From an uncultured Rubripirellula sp. (GTDB lineage: Bacteria > Planctomycetota > Planctomycetia > Pirellulales > Pirellulaceae): DNA of 64,000 bases. Under the pieces are notes generated by a model. That model was not told the origin of the DNA. It ran no database searches and saw only the letters and a program-made list of their open reading frames with translations. Made by a program: the position numbers and the translations under genes. This document shows, one piece after another, positions 27,736 to 37,301 of this stretch. Within the stretch, counting starts at the first letter, position 1; each line of letters starts with the position of its first letter. The stretch lies in NCBI GenBank assembly GCA_938075415.1, contig CALJHC010000017.1, forward strand, positions 53,164 through 117,163. Direction: 5' to 3'.

Positions 27736-29148
27736 ATGAAAAAAGTCTATATCAAGACCGTTGGCTGCCAGATGAATGTCTTGGACAGCGAGATGGTGAT
27801 CGCAGACCTGAAACGCCATGGATATGTGGTGGTCGATACTCCCGAACAAGCGGATACCGTCCTTTACAACACATGCAGCGTACGGGAACACGCGGAGGAG
27901 AAAATCTACAGCGCGCTGGGAAAGATTCGCAAAGAAAAAGAAAAAGACCCGACAAAAACAATCGGCGTCATGGGCTGCATGGCGCAAAAAGATCAAGAAA
28001 TTATTTTCAAGCGTGCTCCTTACGTGGATCTGGTGGTTGGCCCGGGTCAACTTCATACCATTCCAAATCTACTAGAGAAAGTCAGTGCCGGCGAAGGACG
28101 GCAGATGTCCGTTTCACTGTCCCGCAAGGGTGGATCGCAATCCGTGATCGCTCGAAGTCACGAGACATTTGATCCGCTTAGGGACCCCGCCATGCGTCCA
28201 ACGCCTTTTCAGGCGTACCTACGGATCCAAATTGGCTGTGACAAATTCTGCACCTACTGTGTCGTTCCCAACACACGTGGACCAGAACAGGGACGTCCGC
28301 CCGAACAGATCATTTCGGAGGCGAAGATACTGGCTGAGCAGGGATGCCGTGAGATCACACTGCTGGGGCAAACAGTCAACAGTTACAAGTATCGGCATGA
28401 TGATGCCACGCAAACGGACATGGCTTCGCTTTTGGAACAACTGCATCCAATCGACGGTATCGATCGCATCAAGTTTGTCACCAACTATCCGAAAGACATG
28501 ACCGAACGTCTTCTCGAAACAATAAGAGATCTCCCCAAGGTTTCACCCTATCTTCACGTGCCTGCGCAAAGCGGATCCGATGTGGTGCTCAAACGAATGA
28601 AACGCGGCTACACCGTCGCTGACTACATGGAAATGTTTGAGCGAATTGAAAGGATACTACCTGAAGCGACGGTCAGCAGTGATTTCATTGTTGGCTTTAG
28701 TGGTGAAACAGAAGAAGACTTCCAAAAATCAATTCAAATTCTGGAACGCTGTCGGTTCAAAAACAGCTTCATTTTTCAATACAGTGTGCGTCCCGGAACA
28801 AAAGCGGCTGAACGCCTGCCTGATGATATTCCACGAGAGGTCAAGGCAAGACGCAATAATGAACTGCTTGAAGTCCAGAACCGAATCGCCAAAGAAGACA
28901 ACCTAAAGATTGTGGGCTCCACCGTGGATGTGCTTGTGGAAGGACCAAGCAAGAAAAGCCAACGTTCGAATGACCCCTCGGTGATGCAGATGACCGGTCG
29001 CACGCATTGCGATCGAATTGTGGTCTTTGATGGTAACCTCAGACAGGCAGGACAATTCATGAAAGTCCATGTGGATGATGCCAGCAGCCACACGTTGATT
29101 GGACGAGTTCAAACAGTTGAGGTCGTCTCCATAGGTGGACTGAGCTAG
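27736..29148 (+). CDS. miaB: tRNA-2-methylthio-N6-dimethylallyladenosine synthase MiaB
   Basis: 470 residues. MiaB is a radical SAM methylthiotransferase that adds a methylthio group to i6A37 of tRNAs reading UNN codons. The N-terminal UPF0004 domain binds an auxiliary 4Fe-4S cluster through Cys in VGCQMN (Cys11), YNTCSVRE and MGCMAQ. The radical SAM motif CDKFCTYC lies at residues 168-175 (CxxxCxxC). The central barrel shows ILGQTVNSY-type and HVPAQSGSD motifs. A C-terminal TRAM domain contains VEGPSKKS, GRTHCDRIVVF and LIGRVQTV. The Gln/Asn pattern GCQMN marks MiaB rather than MtaB or RimO. It is followed by M16 genes on the same strand. Confidence 0.95.
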   Translation: MKKVYIKTVGCQMNVLDSEMVIADLKRHGYVVVDTPEQADTVLYNTCSVREHAEEKIYSALGKIRKEKEKDPTKTIGVMGCMAQKDQEIIFKRAPYVDLVVGPGQLHTIPNLLEKVSAGEGRQMSVSLSRKGGSQSVIARSHETFDPLRDPAMRPTPFQAYLRIQIGCDKFCTYCVVPNTRGPEQGRPPEQIISEAKILAEQGCREITLLGQTVNSYKYRHDDATQTDMASLLEQLHPIDGIDRIKFVTNYPKDMTERLLETIRDLPKVSPYLHVPAQSGSDVVLKRMKRGYTVADYMEMFERIERILPEATVSSDFIVGFSGETEEDFQKSIQILERCRFKNSFIFQYSVRPGTKAAERLPDDIPREVKARRNNELLEVQNRIAKEDNLKIVGSTVDVLVEGPSKKSQRSNDPSVMQMTGRTHCDRIVVFDGNLRQAGQFMKVHVDDASSHTLIGRVQTVEVVSIGGLS

Positions 29149-29207
29149 AGTTGTCGTGTTTTGAACCATGTTCAAAACTGAACCCGATCAAGAAAGTTAT
29201 TCCCCCG

Positions 29208-30491
29208 ATGCGGAGCATCACCCTGAGTACCTCCCCTTCTTCTGAAATCACTTGGAATCAGCTTAGCAACGGCATGACGGTACTCGTCCAGCCAATGCCG
29301 TGGTTGCGCACTGCAGCTTTCTCGCTGGCAATTCGCGCTGGCGTGGATCTCGAACCCAACTCGCTGGGAGGCTTGAGCGGCCTGACCTGTGAAATGGTTC
29401 AACGTGGTGCAGGGTCTCACAGCAGTCGCGAACTCGTTGCGATCCAAGACAATCTGGGCATGGATCGATCATCGGGGGTCAGCATCTCGACCTCTAACTT
29501 TGGCGCTGCAATGCCCGCCGAATCACTTCAGCAAGCAATGCAGCTTTATTCGCAGATCGTTAAAAACCCTCATCTGCCCGAGGATCAACTGGAGGACGCT
29601 CGCATGATGTGTCTTCAGGAAATCCGAGCAAATGATGACGAACCAACTCATCGAGTCATGCAACGATTGCGACAACTCCACTACGGTTCTCACCTCGGAA
29701 GATCAACCCTCGGAACCCGCGAAGGAATTGCTGCGATCACGCAGAATGACTTGCGAGACTTCTTTCAATCCAACTACCACGCAGGTGATGCAATCCTTGC
29801 AGTGGCGGGAAAGGTTGACACGCAACAAGTTTTTGACTGGGCCGAAACCGCCTTCGGAGACTGGAAAACACTGCCCGCCCATTCACCTCCAGCGGCCACC
29901 GGCACGGGGACCTACGAGCACCTCGAGTCGCCCTCAAGTCAAACTCACATTGGCTTCTCCTTTGAAACCATTCCTTATGGACATCCAGACTATTTCAAGA
30001 TGCGAGCTGGTATAGGAATCCTCAGTGATGGAATGAGCAGCCGTCTATTTGACCGTGTTCGAGAGCAGAAGGGACTTTGTTATACCGTGACCGCAAGTTG
30101 CCATTCCCTGAAGCAGCACGCAGGTGTTTTTGGCTACGCGGGAACAACGCCCGAAAGAGCACAGCAGACACTCGAGGTTACCATCAACGAAATTGAGAAA
30201 CTAACCGAGGAATTAACTCAAGCGGAGCTGGAACGATGGCAAATCCGAATCCAAAGCCTGCTGATCATGGAGCAAGAATCGAGTGCATCACGTGCCTCCT
30301 CACTCGCTTCTGACTACTATCAAATCGGTCGCCCGATCACGACACAAGAACTAGAAACGGCCATCGAGTCGCTGTCGGTGCAACAAGTCAGGGACTACTG
30401 GGTTGCAAACCCACCTCGTGATTATCGAATTGTTACCCTCGGCACCTCCCCGCTAACGCCACCCTCCACAATTTCTTCTTCGGTCAATTAA
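29208..30491 (+). CDS. M16 family peptidase homologue lacking the zinc motif
   Basis: 427 residues from the ATG at 29208, where M16 homology begins (EITWNQLSNGMTVLVQPMPWLRTAAFSLAIRAGVDLEP). The position of the zinc motif HxxEH is occupied by SGLTCEM (residues 57-63), so all three catalytic residues are missing. The rest follows the M16 fold: AESLQQAMQLYSQIVKNPHLPEDQLEDARMMCLQEI, YHAGDAILAVAGKVD, and a C-terminal half with GILSDGMSSRLFDRVREQKGLCYTVTASC. Inactive M16 proteins pair with active ones, as in mitochondrial processing peptidase. Its stop is 2 bases before the active partner's ATG. Confidence 0.88.
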   Translation: MRSITLSTSPSSEITWNQLSNGMTVLVQPMPWLRTAAFSLAIRAGVDLEPNSLGGLSGLTCEMVQRGAGSHSSRELVAIQDNLGMDRSSGVSISTSNFGAAMPAESLQQAMQLYSQIVKNPHLPEDQLEDARMMCLQEIRANDDEPTHRVMQRLRQLHYGSHLGRSTLGTREGIAAITQNDLRDFFQSNYHAGDAILAVAGKVDTQQVFDWAETAFGDWKTLPAHSPPAATGTGTYEHLESPSSQTHIGFSFETIPYGHPDYFKMRAGIGILSDGMSSRLFDRVREQKGLCYTVTASCHSLKQHAGVFGYAGTTPERAQQTLEVTINEIEKLTEELTQAELERWQIRIQSLLIMEQESSASRASSLASDYYQIGRPITTQELETAIESLSVQQVRDYWVANPPRDYRIVTLGTSPLTPPSTISSSVN

Positions 30492-30493
30492 GC

Positions 30494-31744
30494 ATGCCAG
30501 AATTTCGTGAAACCACTCTCCCCAACGGTTTGCGAATTGCCGCGGAGATCGACAAACGAGGTTATTCCGCTGCGTTCGGCTATTTCGTTCACGCTGGATC
30601 CAGGAACGAACTCGATCCACAATCCGGGCTCAGCCACTTTCTCGAGCACATGATGTTCAAGGGCACGGGCAATCGAACCGCAGCTGACGTCAATCGGGAA
30701 CTTGATGAACTAGGTGGTCAAGGAAATGCTTACACGAGCGAAGAACAAACCGTCTATTACGCAACGGTCCTTCCAAAATTCCAGGATCGTTTAATTGACC
30801 TTCTCTCAGACATGCTCTCCCCTGCCTTGGAAGAGCAGGAGTTCGAAACAGAAAGGCAGGTGATCCTTGAAGAAATAGCCAAGTACGAAGACCAACCGCC
30901 CTTCGGTGCCTTTGAAAGGTCGATGGAACTGCATTTCGGACCTCGGGGACTTGGTCGACGCGTTCTGGGCACAGCAGAGTCCATCCGCGAGATGACCGCC
31001 TCGAGAATGCGAGAGTACTTCAACCTCAGGTATCGGCCAGAGAATATCGTGATGGCCGCGACCGGAAACGTTGACTTCGATGCCTTGGTCGATCAACTGG
31101 AAAAACAGACCGCGTCTTGGGCCGATCGGCCCTGCACCCTTGGCGGCAGTTCAAAAGATGATTCCGCCACCTCTCCACCGGGGATCAATCTTGACGCTCA
31201 ACTTTCTATGCCCGGCGTTAACCAAGCCTACCTCGTTCGCATTGGCCATGGACCTTCTGAGTCATCAGCCAATCGATATGCCTCGCGACTGCTTGCATCA
31301 ATCATTGGAGATGAAGGGGGCAGCAGAATGTTCTGGGATTTAATCGATACCGGAAGAGCGGAGGTAGCAACCGTTTGGCCGCATGAATTTACCGACTGCG
31401 GTGCATGGTTCACCTACTTGGTTTGTGACCCTGCTGATCTGCCCGCAAACCGACGCCAGATTGATGCGATTTTCACCAGCATCGTTAAGGATGGCGTCAC
31501 TGCCGAGGAACTCTCACAAACACTGAACAAGGCCTCGGCGGGATGCATCATGCAAAGCGAACGGCCCAGCAATCGACTGTTTGGAATTGGCAGTCGGTGG
31601 TTAACTCAAAATGAATACCAGAGCACCGATCAAAGATTGGAGAGCATAAAAAGTGTAACACTTGATGACATTGCATCCGTTGCAAAAACCTACTTTGCAA
31701 CCGGCAACCATCAAGAGGTCATCGTCACCGACTCGAATGACTAA
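30494..31744 (+). CDS. M16 family zinc metallopeptidase (active subunit)
   Basis: 416 residues. The inverted zinc motif HFLEH (His48, Glu51, His52) lies in SGLSHFLEHMMFKGTGNRTA. The downstream acidic segment ETERQVILEEIAKYEDQP should supply the third zinc ligand. YRPENIVMAATGNVDFDALVDQLEK and IIGDEGGSRMFWDLIDTGRAEVATVWPHEF complete the first and second M16 halves. The protein has no signal peptide, so a cytoplasmic heterodimer with the inactive homologue at 29208 is inferred, degrading peptides or processing leader peptides. Confidence 0.92.
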   Translation: MPEFRETTLPNGLRIAAEIDKRGYSAAFGYFVHAGSRNELDPQSGLSHFLEHMMFKGTGNRTAADVNRELDELGGQGNAYTSEEQTVYYATVLPKFQDRLIDLLSDMLSPALEEQEFETERQVILEEIAKYEDQPPFGAFERSMELHFGPRGLGRRVLGTAESIREMTASRMREYFNLRYRPENIVMAATGNVDFDALVDQLEKQTASWADRPCTLGGSSKDDSATSPPGINLDAQLSMPGVNQAYLVRIGHGPSESSANRYASRLLASIIGDEGGSRMFWDLIDTGRAEVATVWPHEFTDCGAWFTYLVCDPADLPANRRQIDAIFTSIVKDGVTAEELSQTLNKASAGCIMQSERPSNRLFGIGSRWLTQNEYQSTDQRLESIKSVTLDDIASVAKTYFATGNHQEVIVTDSND

Positions 31745-31895
31745 GAGTTTCATTCAGCAGGGCAACAGAGGCGATCGGCAATCCAACAGCGGTGACAAAC
31801 TTACCGATTCGCCGCCCGATCAATCTTCACTCGAACGTCATGCCCATCACGCTGCGTGATGGCACGACAACACCTTTACCCCGTCTTGCCCAGAA

Positions 31896-33257
31896 TCATG
31901 CACTGTCGCCGAGACGCTCAATGACACCATTGCTGTCACCAAACTGATCTGCTTCGGCCCCCATCTGCTTCGTCATCCAAAGATAAAGATTGCAAAGTGG
32001 CGTGCCGTTTTCGTAACGCACATGCCGCCCCGTCGTGATGCGTCCACCGCCATTCCCTGCAACCAGAATCGGCAGATCATCATGATTATGGCGATCTCCA
32101 TCGCTTATCCCGCTTCCATACACGACCATACTGTTTTCAAGGAGCGTCTTGCCATTGGCTTCTCGCACCTGTTTGAGGCGTGCAAGAAAGTATCCAAAGT
32201 GGTCGACATGAAATCGGTTGATGGCTGCAATATTCTTCTGCTTTTGCTCACTCTTACCATGATGTGAAGATTCATGATGCCCCTCAGAAACACCCACTTC
32301 GCGATAACTGCGATTGCTGCCAGCATTCGTGAACATGAAGGAAAGAATGCGAGTGCTGTCGGTCTGCATGGCGAGTGTCATCATGTCCAGCATCAACTCG
32401 GCATGCTCGGTTAACTCCTGTGGCACTCCACTGGGACGTGGAAAATCAGGAACCCCTTCCTCGGTCAACTCAAGTCGATCCACACCTACAAGCCGTTTTT
32501 CGACATCCCGAACCGAGTAGAGATACTCATCTAATTTTCGCTGATCAACGGTGGGTAAGGTTTGATGCAACCGCTTGGCGTCTTCGAGAACAAAATCGAG
32601 TACGCTTTTTCGATACTTCTCTCGAGCAGTTTTTGCCCTTCGCGTCTCCTTGACCGTTTGCCCAGCGAAAAGCCGGTCAAATACAGCACCGGGATCAATT
32701 TCCTTGGCGACCGGACTCGTCGGACCTCGCCAGGACATATTGGACGCATAGGCGCAACTGTACCCGCTGTCACAGTTGCCGGCTTGCGCACTCGCCTCAA
32801 GCCCAAGTTCAAGTGACGAAAATCGCGTGGCTTGGCCAACTTGTGCCGCCGTGAACTGATCAATCGAAACACCGTTTTGGATATCCGCACCATTCGTCTT
32901 TCGTGGGTGCGCACCAGTCAAGAAAGCCGCGACGCTTCGTGCATGATCCCCGCCACCATCACCATGTGCACGAGCACCATCCAAAGTCAGTCCCGTCAAA
33001 ACATTGAAGGAATCCCGATGCTGTGAAAGTCGCTCAAGGGTGGGGGTCAACCCATACCCACTTCCCTCGTCGCTGGGAGTCCAATCAGGCATGTGCATGC
33101 CGTTGGGAACATAGAGGAATGCCATTCTCAACGGCGCAGTCTCATCGACCGCAGCGGCTGACAGCAGGCGAGTTGACGACATCGCGCCGAGGATCGGCAA
33201 CGCCATGCTAGTACCAAAACCACGCAGCAATGTTCTTCTCGAAATTGTCAACGGCAT
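31896..33257 (-). CDS. Exported DUF1552 family protein
   Basis: 453 residues from the ATG at 33257; a GTG at 33269 is possible. A Tat-like signal ISRRTLLRGFGTSMALPILGAMSS opens the protein. DUF1552 features: PLRMAFLYVPNGMHMPDWTPSDEG, FLTGAHPRKTNG, SIDQFTAAQVG, SCAYASNMSWRGPTSPVAKEIDPGAVFDRLF, SGISDGDRHNHDDLPILVAGNGGGRI. It resembles sulfatase/DUF1501-type proteins, but catalytic activity is not established for the family. It directly follows the DUF1592-type cytochrome gene, a pairing seen repeatedly in planctomycetes, so the two probably act together outside the cytoplasm. Confidence 0.9.
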   Translation of the reverse strand: MPLTISRRTLLRGFGTSMALPILGAMSSTRLLSAAAVDETAPLRMAFLYVPNGMHMPDWTPSDEGSGYGLTPTLERLSQHRDSFNVLTGLTLDGARAHGDGGGDHARSVAAFLTGAHPRKTNGADIQNGVSIDQFTAAQVGQATRFSSLELGLEASAQAGNCDSGYSCAYASNMSWRGPTSPVAKEIDPGAVFDRLFAGQTVKETRRAKTAREKYRKSVLDFVLEDAKRLHQTLPTVDQRKLDEYLYSVRDVEKRLVGVDRLELTEEGVPDFPRPSGVPQELTEHAELMLDMMTLAMQTDSTRILSFMFTNAGSNRSYREVGVSEGHHESSHHGKSEQKQKNIAAINRFHVDHFGYFLARLKQVREANGKTLLENSMVVYGSGISDGDRHNHDDLPILVAGNGGGRITTGRHVRYENGTPLCNLYLWMTKQMGAEADQFGDSNGVIERLGDSA

Positions 33258-33269
33258 CGTTAACCCCAC

Positions 33270-35561
33270 TTATTCACGGTGACCTTGTTTCTGAAACGGA
33301 TCGCTGAGGATGATCCCCGCAATCAAAAAGGCAAACTTCTGTTCATTCTGATCAACAAAACCAAATATCTGATCGATCGCGCACTGATCGTAGTATTCAG
33401 TACCGCGACCCATTGCGTAAATGAGCATTTTTTCAATCACGCAACGGACAAACGGTTCTTCTCTCGTCTTCACGATCAACTCTCTCAACTCTTCGACACC
33501 GGCGAATTCCGTTCCGTCAGGTAATTGCCCACTGGCGTCAACTGGTCCCGCCCCTTCACGCTCACGCCAACGCCCCACTGCATCAAAATTCTCTAAAGCA
33601 AATCCCAACGGATCCATCATCTGGTGACACGCCGCGCAGGCTGGGTTCTCGCGATGTTGTTCCATTCGTTCACGAAGCGTTCCCGAAAGCTTCGCTGTCT
33701 CCAACTCCGGAATGTTGGGGGGAGCAGGTGGGGGTGGAGAATTGAGTAAATTATCAAGGATCCATTTACCTCGTTTGACCGGACTCGTTCTAGTCGGATT
33801 ACTGGTTACCGTAAGAATACTTCCGTGCGTCAAAATCCCACCACGTGGAGAATCCACCAGAGACACTCGGCGAAAGTGATCACCTTGCACTCCAACAAGC
33901 CCGTAATACGAAGCAAGTCTTTCGTTGAGGTAAGTAAAGTCAGCGTCTAACAATGTGGTAACCGGTAGATTCTCTCGCATCACACCGGCAAAAAAAGTCA
34001 TCGTCTCCCGCCGCATCAACTCTCGAATCTCGTCATCAAACTCGTTGAACGATTTCGCGTCGGGATCCACTGCATCAAGGTTTCTCAACTGCAACCACTG
34101 CCCGGCAAAATGCTCGACGAAACGGTTCGAGCGAGGGTCCTGAATCATTCGCCCAATCTTTCCCAACAACCTCTTCTCATCCCTCAACCTTCCCTCATGC
34201 GCAAGAAGAAGCAACTCATCATCTGGCATGCTACTCCAAAGAAAGTACGAGATCCGCGTTGCCAATTCATATTGGCTGATCATGGCAGAATCTCCATGCT
34301 CACCACCACTCGGTTTCTCGACCTTGTAAAGGAAGTAAGGTGAGACCAAAATCGCTTGCATCGCAACTTGGATTCCCGCTTCAAAGCTACCTCCATCTTC
34401 ACGAACCTGAGCGGCTAACTGCACTAGACGCCCAGCTTCATCTCGCGTTACTGGCCTCCGAAACGCTCGACTCGCGAATCGGCTCACCACCATCGAAGTT
34501 GCCTCATCAGGGCTAAGATCTTTGCTGGGGGATGCGAAAAGGATCTGACGATGGCTCGCTGGTAACGCAGGTGCAATCTCTACCGCAGCCCCTGTTTCCT
34601 GCCCCTCCAGCTTGACCGAAGCAAGATGAAAATTCCGGTCGGCCTTTCCGGCAACGTAGTAATCGTTGATGAACGAGATATCGATTTGCCGGTTTCCTTT
34701 GCCCAATCGAAACCGACTCGAATAATCCTCAGACGTGGAGGCGGGTACATCAATCACACGACGATCTCTGCCAGCGACGACTTCAACACGCACCGGCTCG
34801 TCACCGGCTTGATCCCCATGAGCACGTAACGTTAATTCGTATTGCCCCGAAAATGGCAACTCAATTTCGATTGAAATCGTGCCATGACTTGCGAGCGTCA
34901 CGCTTGAACCGCGAGAAAACTTGGATGCACCCTTTAAATCAGCAGCCCTTTGTTCGATTTCAAAAATCCTTGGACCGGGAGGTGTATAAATTGCCTCACC
35001 TGAGATCTGAATCGCTGCATCCAAGTACTTTTCGAGTAATAGCGGAGGCGTTGAGAGGACGTCCCCAATGTTATCAAAACCATAACCAACATCATCGCCC
35101 GGAAAACCCTCAGCAGGTTCGTAATCAACGCCGGTTAGATCTCGAACGGTATTACGATACTCGTGACGATTCAAACGTCGCATCGCGACTTTCCCTGCAT
35201 TTGGGTCCGTGACGCAATCCACTGACGTTGCGACCTTTCTTAGCAACCCTGAAAACTTGACTCGGGTCTCGGGGTCCAACCGCGGCCCATCCTTCGGTGG
35301 CATCGTTGCATTACTGACCTGCGATAAAGCGCGAATCCATAAATCTCGATTCTGCCTCGCCTCCGCAAGGGAATGATCGCTGTCAAATGCAACCTCATCG
35401 CCCTGCTGGTGACATTCAAAACAATAAGTCCTCAGAAGTGGCTGCAACTGCTCACGATAAGCAACCTCCAAATCCGGCTGCTCACCCTGCAATGAATCTG
35501 AACCCACCAGAGAAAGGGCAGCTTCGAAACATAAGAAAGTGATGAGCAATCGAACAATCAT
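33270..35561 (-). CDS. Exported planctomycete cytochrome-type protein (DUF1587/1595/1592/1588/1585)
   Basis: 763 residues from the ATG at 35561, which starts a Sec signal (MIVRLLITFLCFEAALSLVG). Domains in order: cytochrome-like module with heme motif YCFECH (about residue 45) and MPPKDGPRL; DUF1587 (RRLNRHEYRNTVRDLTGVDYEPAEGFPGDD); a carbohydrate-binding-like beta domain (about 205-330); DUF1595 (FASRAFRRPVTRDEAGRLV); DUF1592 (YELATRISYFLWSSMPDDELL); DUF1588 (RGGILTHGSILTVTSNPTRTSPVKRG, then CAACHQMMDPLGFALENFDAVG, a second CxxCH); DUF1585 at the end. A periplasmic redox or polysaccharide role has been proposed for this family but not shown. Its stop abuts the DUF1552 gene. Confidence 0.92.
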   Translation of the reverse strand: MIVRLLITFLCFEAALSLVGSDSLQGEQPDLEVAYREQLQPLLRTYCFECHQQGDEVAFDSDHSLAEARQNRDLWIRALSQVSNATMPPKDGPRLDPETRVKFSGLLRKVATSVDCVTDPNAGKVAMRRLNRHEYRNTVRDLTGVDYEPAEGFPGDDVGYGFDNIGDVLSTPPLLLEKYLDAAIQISGEAIYTPPGPRIFEIEQRAADLKGASKFSRGSSVTLASHGTISIEIELPFSGQYELTLRAHGDQAGDEPVRVEVVAGRDRRVIDVPASTSEDYSSRFRLGKGNRQIDISFINDYYVAGKADRNFHLASVKLEGQETGAAVEIAPALPASHRQILFASPSKDLSPDEATSMVVSRFASRAFRRPVTRDEAGRLVQLAAQVREDGGSFEAGIQVAMQAILVSPYFLYKVEKPSGGEHGDSAMISQYELATRISYFLWSSMPDDELLLLAHEGRLRDEKRLLGKIGRMIQDPRSNRFVEHFAGQWLQLRNLDAVDPDAKSFNEFDDEIRELMRRETMTFFAGVMRENLPVTTLLDADFTYLNERLASYYGLVGVQGDHFRRVSLVDSPRGGILTHGSILTVTSNPTRTSPVKRGKWILDNLLNSPPPPAPPNIPELETAKLSGTLRERMEQHRENPACAACHQMMDPLGFALENFDAVGRWREREGAGPVDASGQLPDGTEFAGVEELRELIVKTREEPFVRCVIEKMLIYAMGRGTEYYDQCAIDQIFGFVDQNEQKFAFLIAGIILSDPFQKQGHRE

Positions 35562-36167
35562 GAAGCAAGATCTCACTAGGATTCAAAAGGTTAGTCGCTT
35601 TTTCCTCGCCATTGCTCATCGAATGCAACGGGACATCCATTGTAGCCTCAACACGTTTCTGAATCGATCTTGATCAAACTCAGATCAGTGACTTACCAAG
35701 ATGAATATCCGCAAACAAAGGAAAAACGGTGAAATCCCCTGCATAACCAGTTCAATCGCGATGAACCCAAGACCATCCTTGGCGACACCTCAATCAATTT
35801 CCAATGAAACAGCGTCCTGAGATGCATCCAGTCGAGACCCAACCGCTAACACCGAAAGGTTCCTGCGATTACTCGGGGTCCCAATCTTTTCGGTCTAAAA
35901 AAAGCTTAACGACTCATAAGGATTCCCATGAAGATCAAAGCCGACATGCAGCACGAAGGCAAACAGCTTGGATCAGGGTACGACCTCAAAGTGAAAGACT
36001 TGGGGGCTAAAACATCGTGGACAAAACATGGCAACGGGCAAACCAAACATCGCTGACGCCGGTGTCGCGCAACACGCCCCGAGATTAACCTGGCTCCACG
36101 CGCCCGCAATCCCAATACGGCAAGCGCATTCGCGATAAAAAACAGCCTGAACTATCAGCTTGCACCA
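35562..36167. other. Intergenic with one possible small ORF
   Basis: Apart from the small ORF listed at 35928, no gene is supported. The promoter of the minus-strand DUF1592/DUF1552 operon should lie just above 35576. Confidence 0.4.
35928..36056 (+). CDS. Possible 42-residue small protein
   Basis: ATG at 35928 with AAGGA six bases upstream (CATAAGGATTCCCATG) and a stop at 36054. The translation is Lys/Gly/His-rich and hydrophilic (MKIKADMQHEGKQLGSGYDL ... GQTKHR), with no membrane segment or known family. The good ribosome-binding site and A/T-rich upstream stretch are the only support. It may be chance. Confidence 0.3.
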   Translation: MKIKADMQHEGKQLGSGYDLKVKDLGAKTSWTKHGNGQTKHR

Positions 36168-37301
36168 TTATGAAATATGAGCACCCGTTGTCTCGACATA
36201 GACCGCGTAAAGGGAGGTGCTGGCCGTCATGAACAGTCGATTACGTTTTTTGCCACCAAAACAAACGTTACTGCAAATCTCTGGCAACAAGATCTGTCCA
36301 ATCCGTTGCCCGTCCGGCGCAAAAACATGAACCCCGTCGTATCCATCGCCGACCCATCCAGCGCTTGCCCAAATATTTCCGTCGACATCCGCACGTATTC
36401 CGTCAGCCATTCCCGCCTTCACTTCATCATCTACCGTCAACTCCATCGAGGTAAACACTCGCCCAAACGCCAAGGACTTCTCGTCCACAACATCCCAGAC
36501 CTTGATCTCTTTTTTCGCATCGGGATAGTGCGATGAACCAGTATCGGCAACGTAGAGCATTTTGTAGTCAGGAGAGAAACAAAGTCCGTTGGGCTTAAAG
36601 ATCTCATCTGCTACCTGAAAGACTTTTCCACTCTTCGAATCAATGCGGTACACGGCTTCTTTCTGATACGGCTGCACCGAACCGGTGTCGGCGCGACGCC
36701 CTTCATAATTCATCAAACCGCCATAACCGGGATCCGTGAACCAGATATCTCCATTGGGGTGCACGACAGCGTCATTGGGCGCGTTAAACGACTTACCTCC
36801 GTAGGAATCCGCCAAGACGGTTACCGATCCGTCATACTCATAACGCACAACGCGACGCGTAGCGTGCTGGCAAGAAATCTGCCGACCCTGAAAGTCAAAG
36901 GTATTGCCATTGCTGTTGCCTACAGGACGTCGAAACACACTCACGTGCCCGTCTTCCTCCAACCAACGCAACTGATGATCGTTAGGAATATCACTCCATA
37001 GCAAATAACGCCCCACTCCATTCCAAGCAGGACCCTCGGCCCAAAGCATCTCGGGACTGTGGTAGAGACGCTGTATCGGACTGTTGCCAAGTTTATACTT
37101 CTCGAACCGCTTATCCAAAACCAAAACATCTGGCTCTGGGTAACGAACGGGAGCAGCGTTCTTGCCATAATCCCTGCCAAAAGCAGCGGATGCAGCAACA
37201 GCCATTGATGCCGTCAGAAAATGCCGTCGACCACCACTGAGTGAATCAGTGCTTGATTTTTCAGACGTCACTTCAATCTCTTGCTTTGACGAACATCTCA
37301 T
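36168..37301 (-). CDS. Exported SMP-30/gluconolactonase-like protein
   Basis: 377 residues from the ATG at 37301; longer frames start at TTG codons only. A Tat-type signal GGRRHFLTASMAVAASAAFG occupies about residues 24-43. The six-bladed propeller of the SMP-30/LRE family follows: LYHSPEMLWAEGPAWNGVGRYLLWSDIPNDHQLRW (metal-ligand Glu in AEGP), SNGNTFDFQGRQISCQH, FNAPNDAVVHPNGDIWFTDPGYG (Asn/Asp ligands), FKPNGLCFSPDYKMLYVADTG (Asn-Gly), GMADGIRADVDGNIWASAGWVGDG (Asp ligand). A periplasmic lactonase hydrolysing sugar lactones is inferred; the substrate is unknown. Confidence 0.92.
   Translation of the reverse strand: MRCSSKQEIEVTSEKSSTDSLSGGRRHFLTASMAVAASAAFGRDYGKNAAPVRYPEPDVLVLDKRFEKYKLGNSPIQRLYHSPEMLWAEGPAWNGVGRYLLWSDIPNDHQLRWLEEDGHVSVFRRPVGNSNGNTFDFQGRQISCQHATRRVVRYEYDGSVTVLADSYGGKSFNAPNDAVVHPNGDIWFTDPGYGGLMNYEGRRADTGSVQPYQKEAVYRIDSKSGKVFQVADEIFKPNGLCFSPDYKMLYVADTGSSHYPDAKKEIKVWDVVDEKSLAFGRVFTSMELTVDDEVKAGMADGIRADVDGNIWASAGWVGDGYDGVHVFAPDGQRIGQILLPEICSNVCFGGKKRNRLFMTASTSLYAVYVETTGAHIS

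Noticed and set aside
29151..29207. Upstream start of the inactive M16 gene at 29151
   Set aside because: The added 19 residues have no homology-like character and the ATG at 29208 directly precedes the domain.
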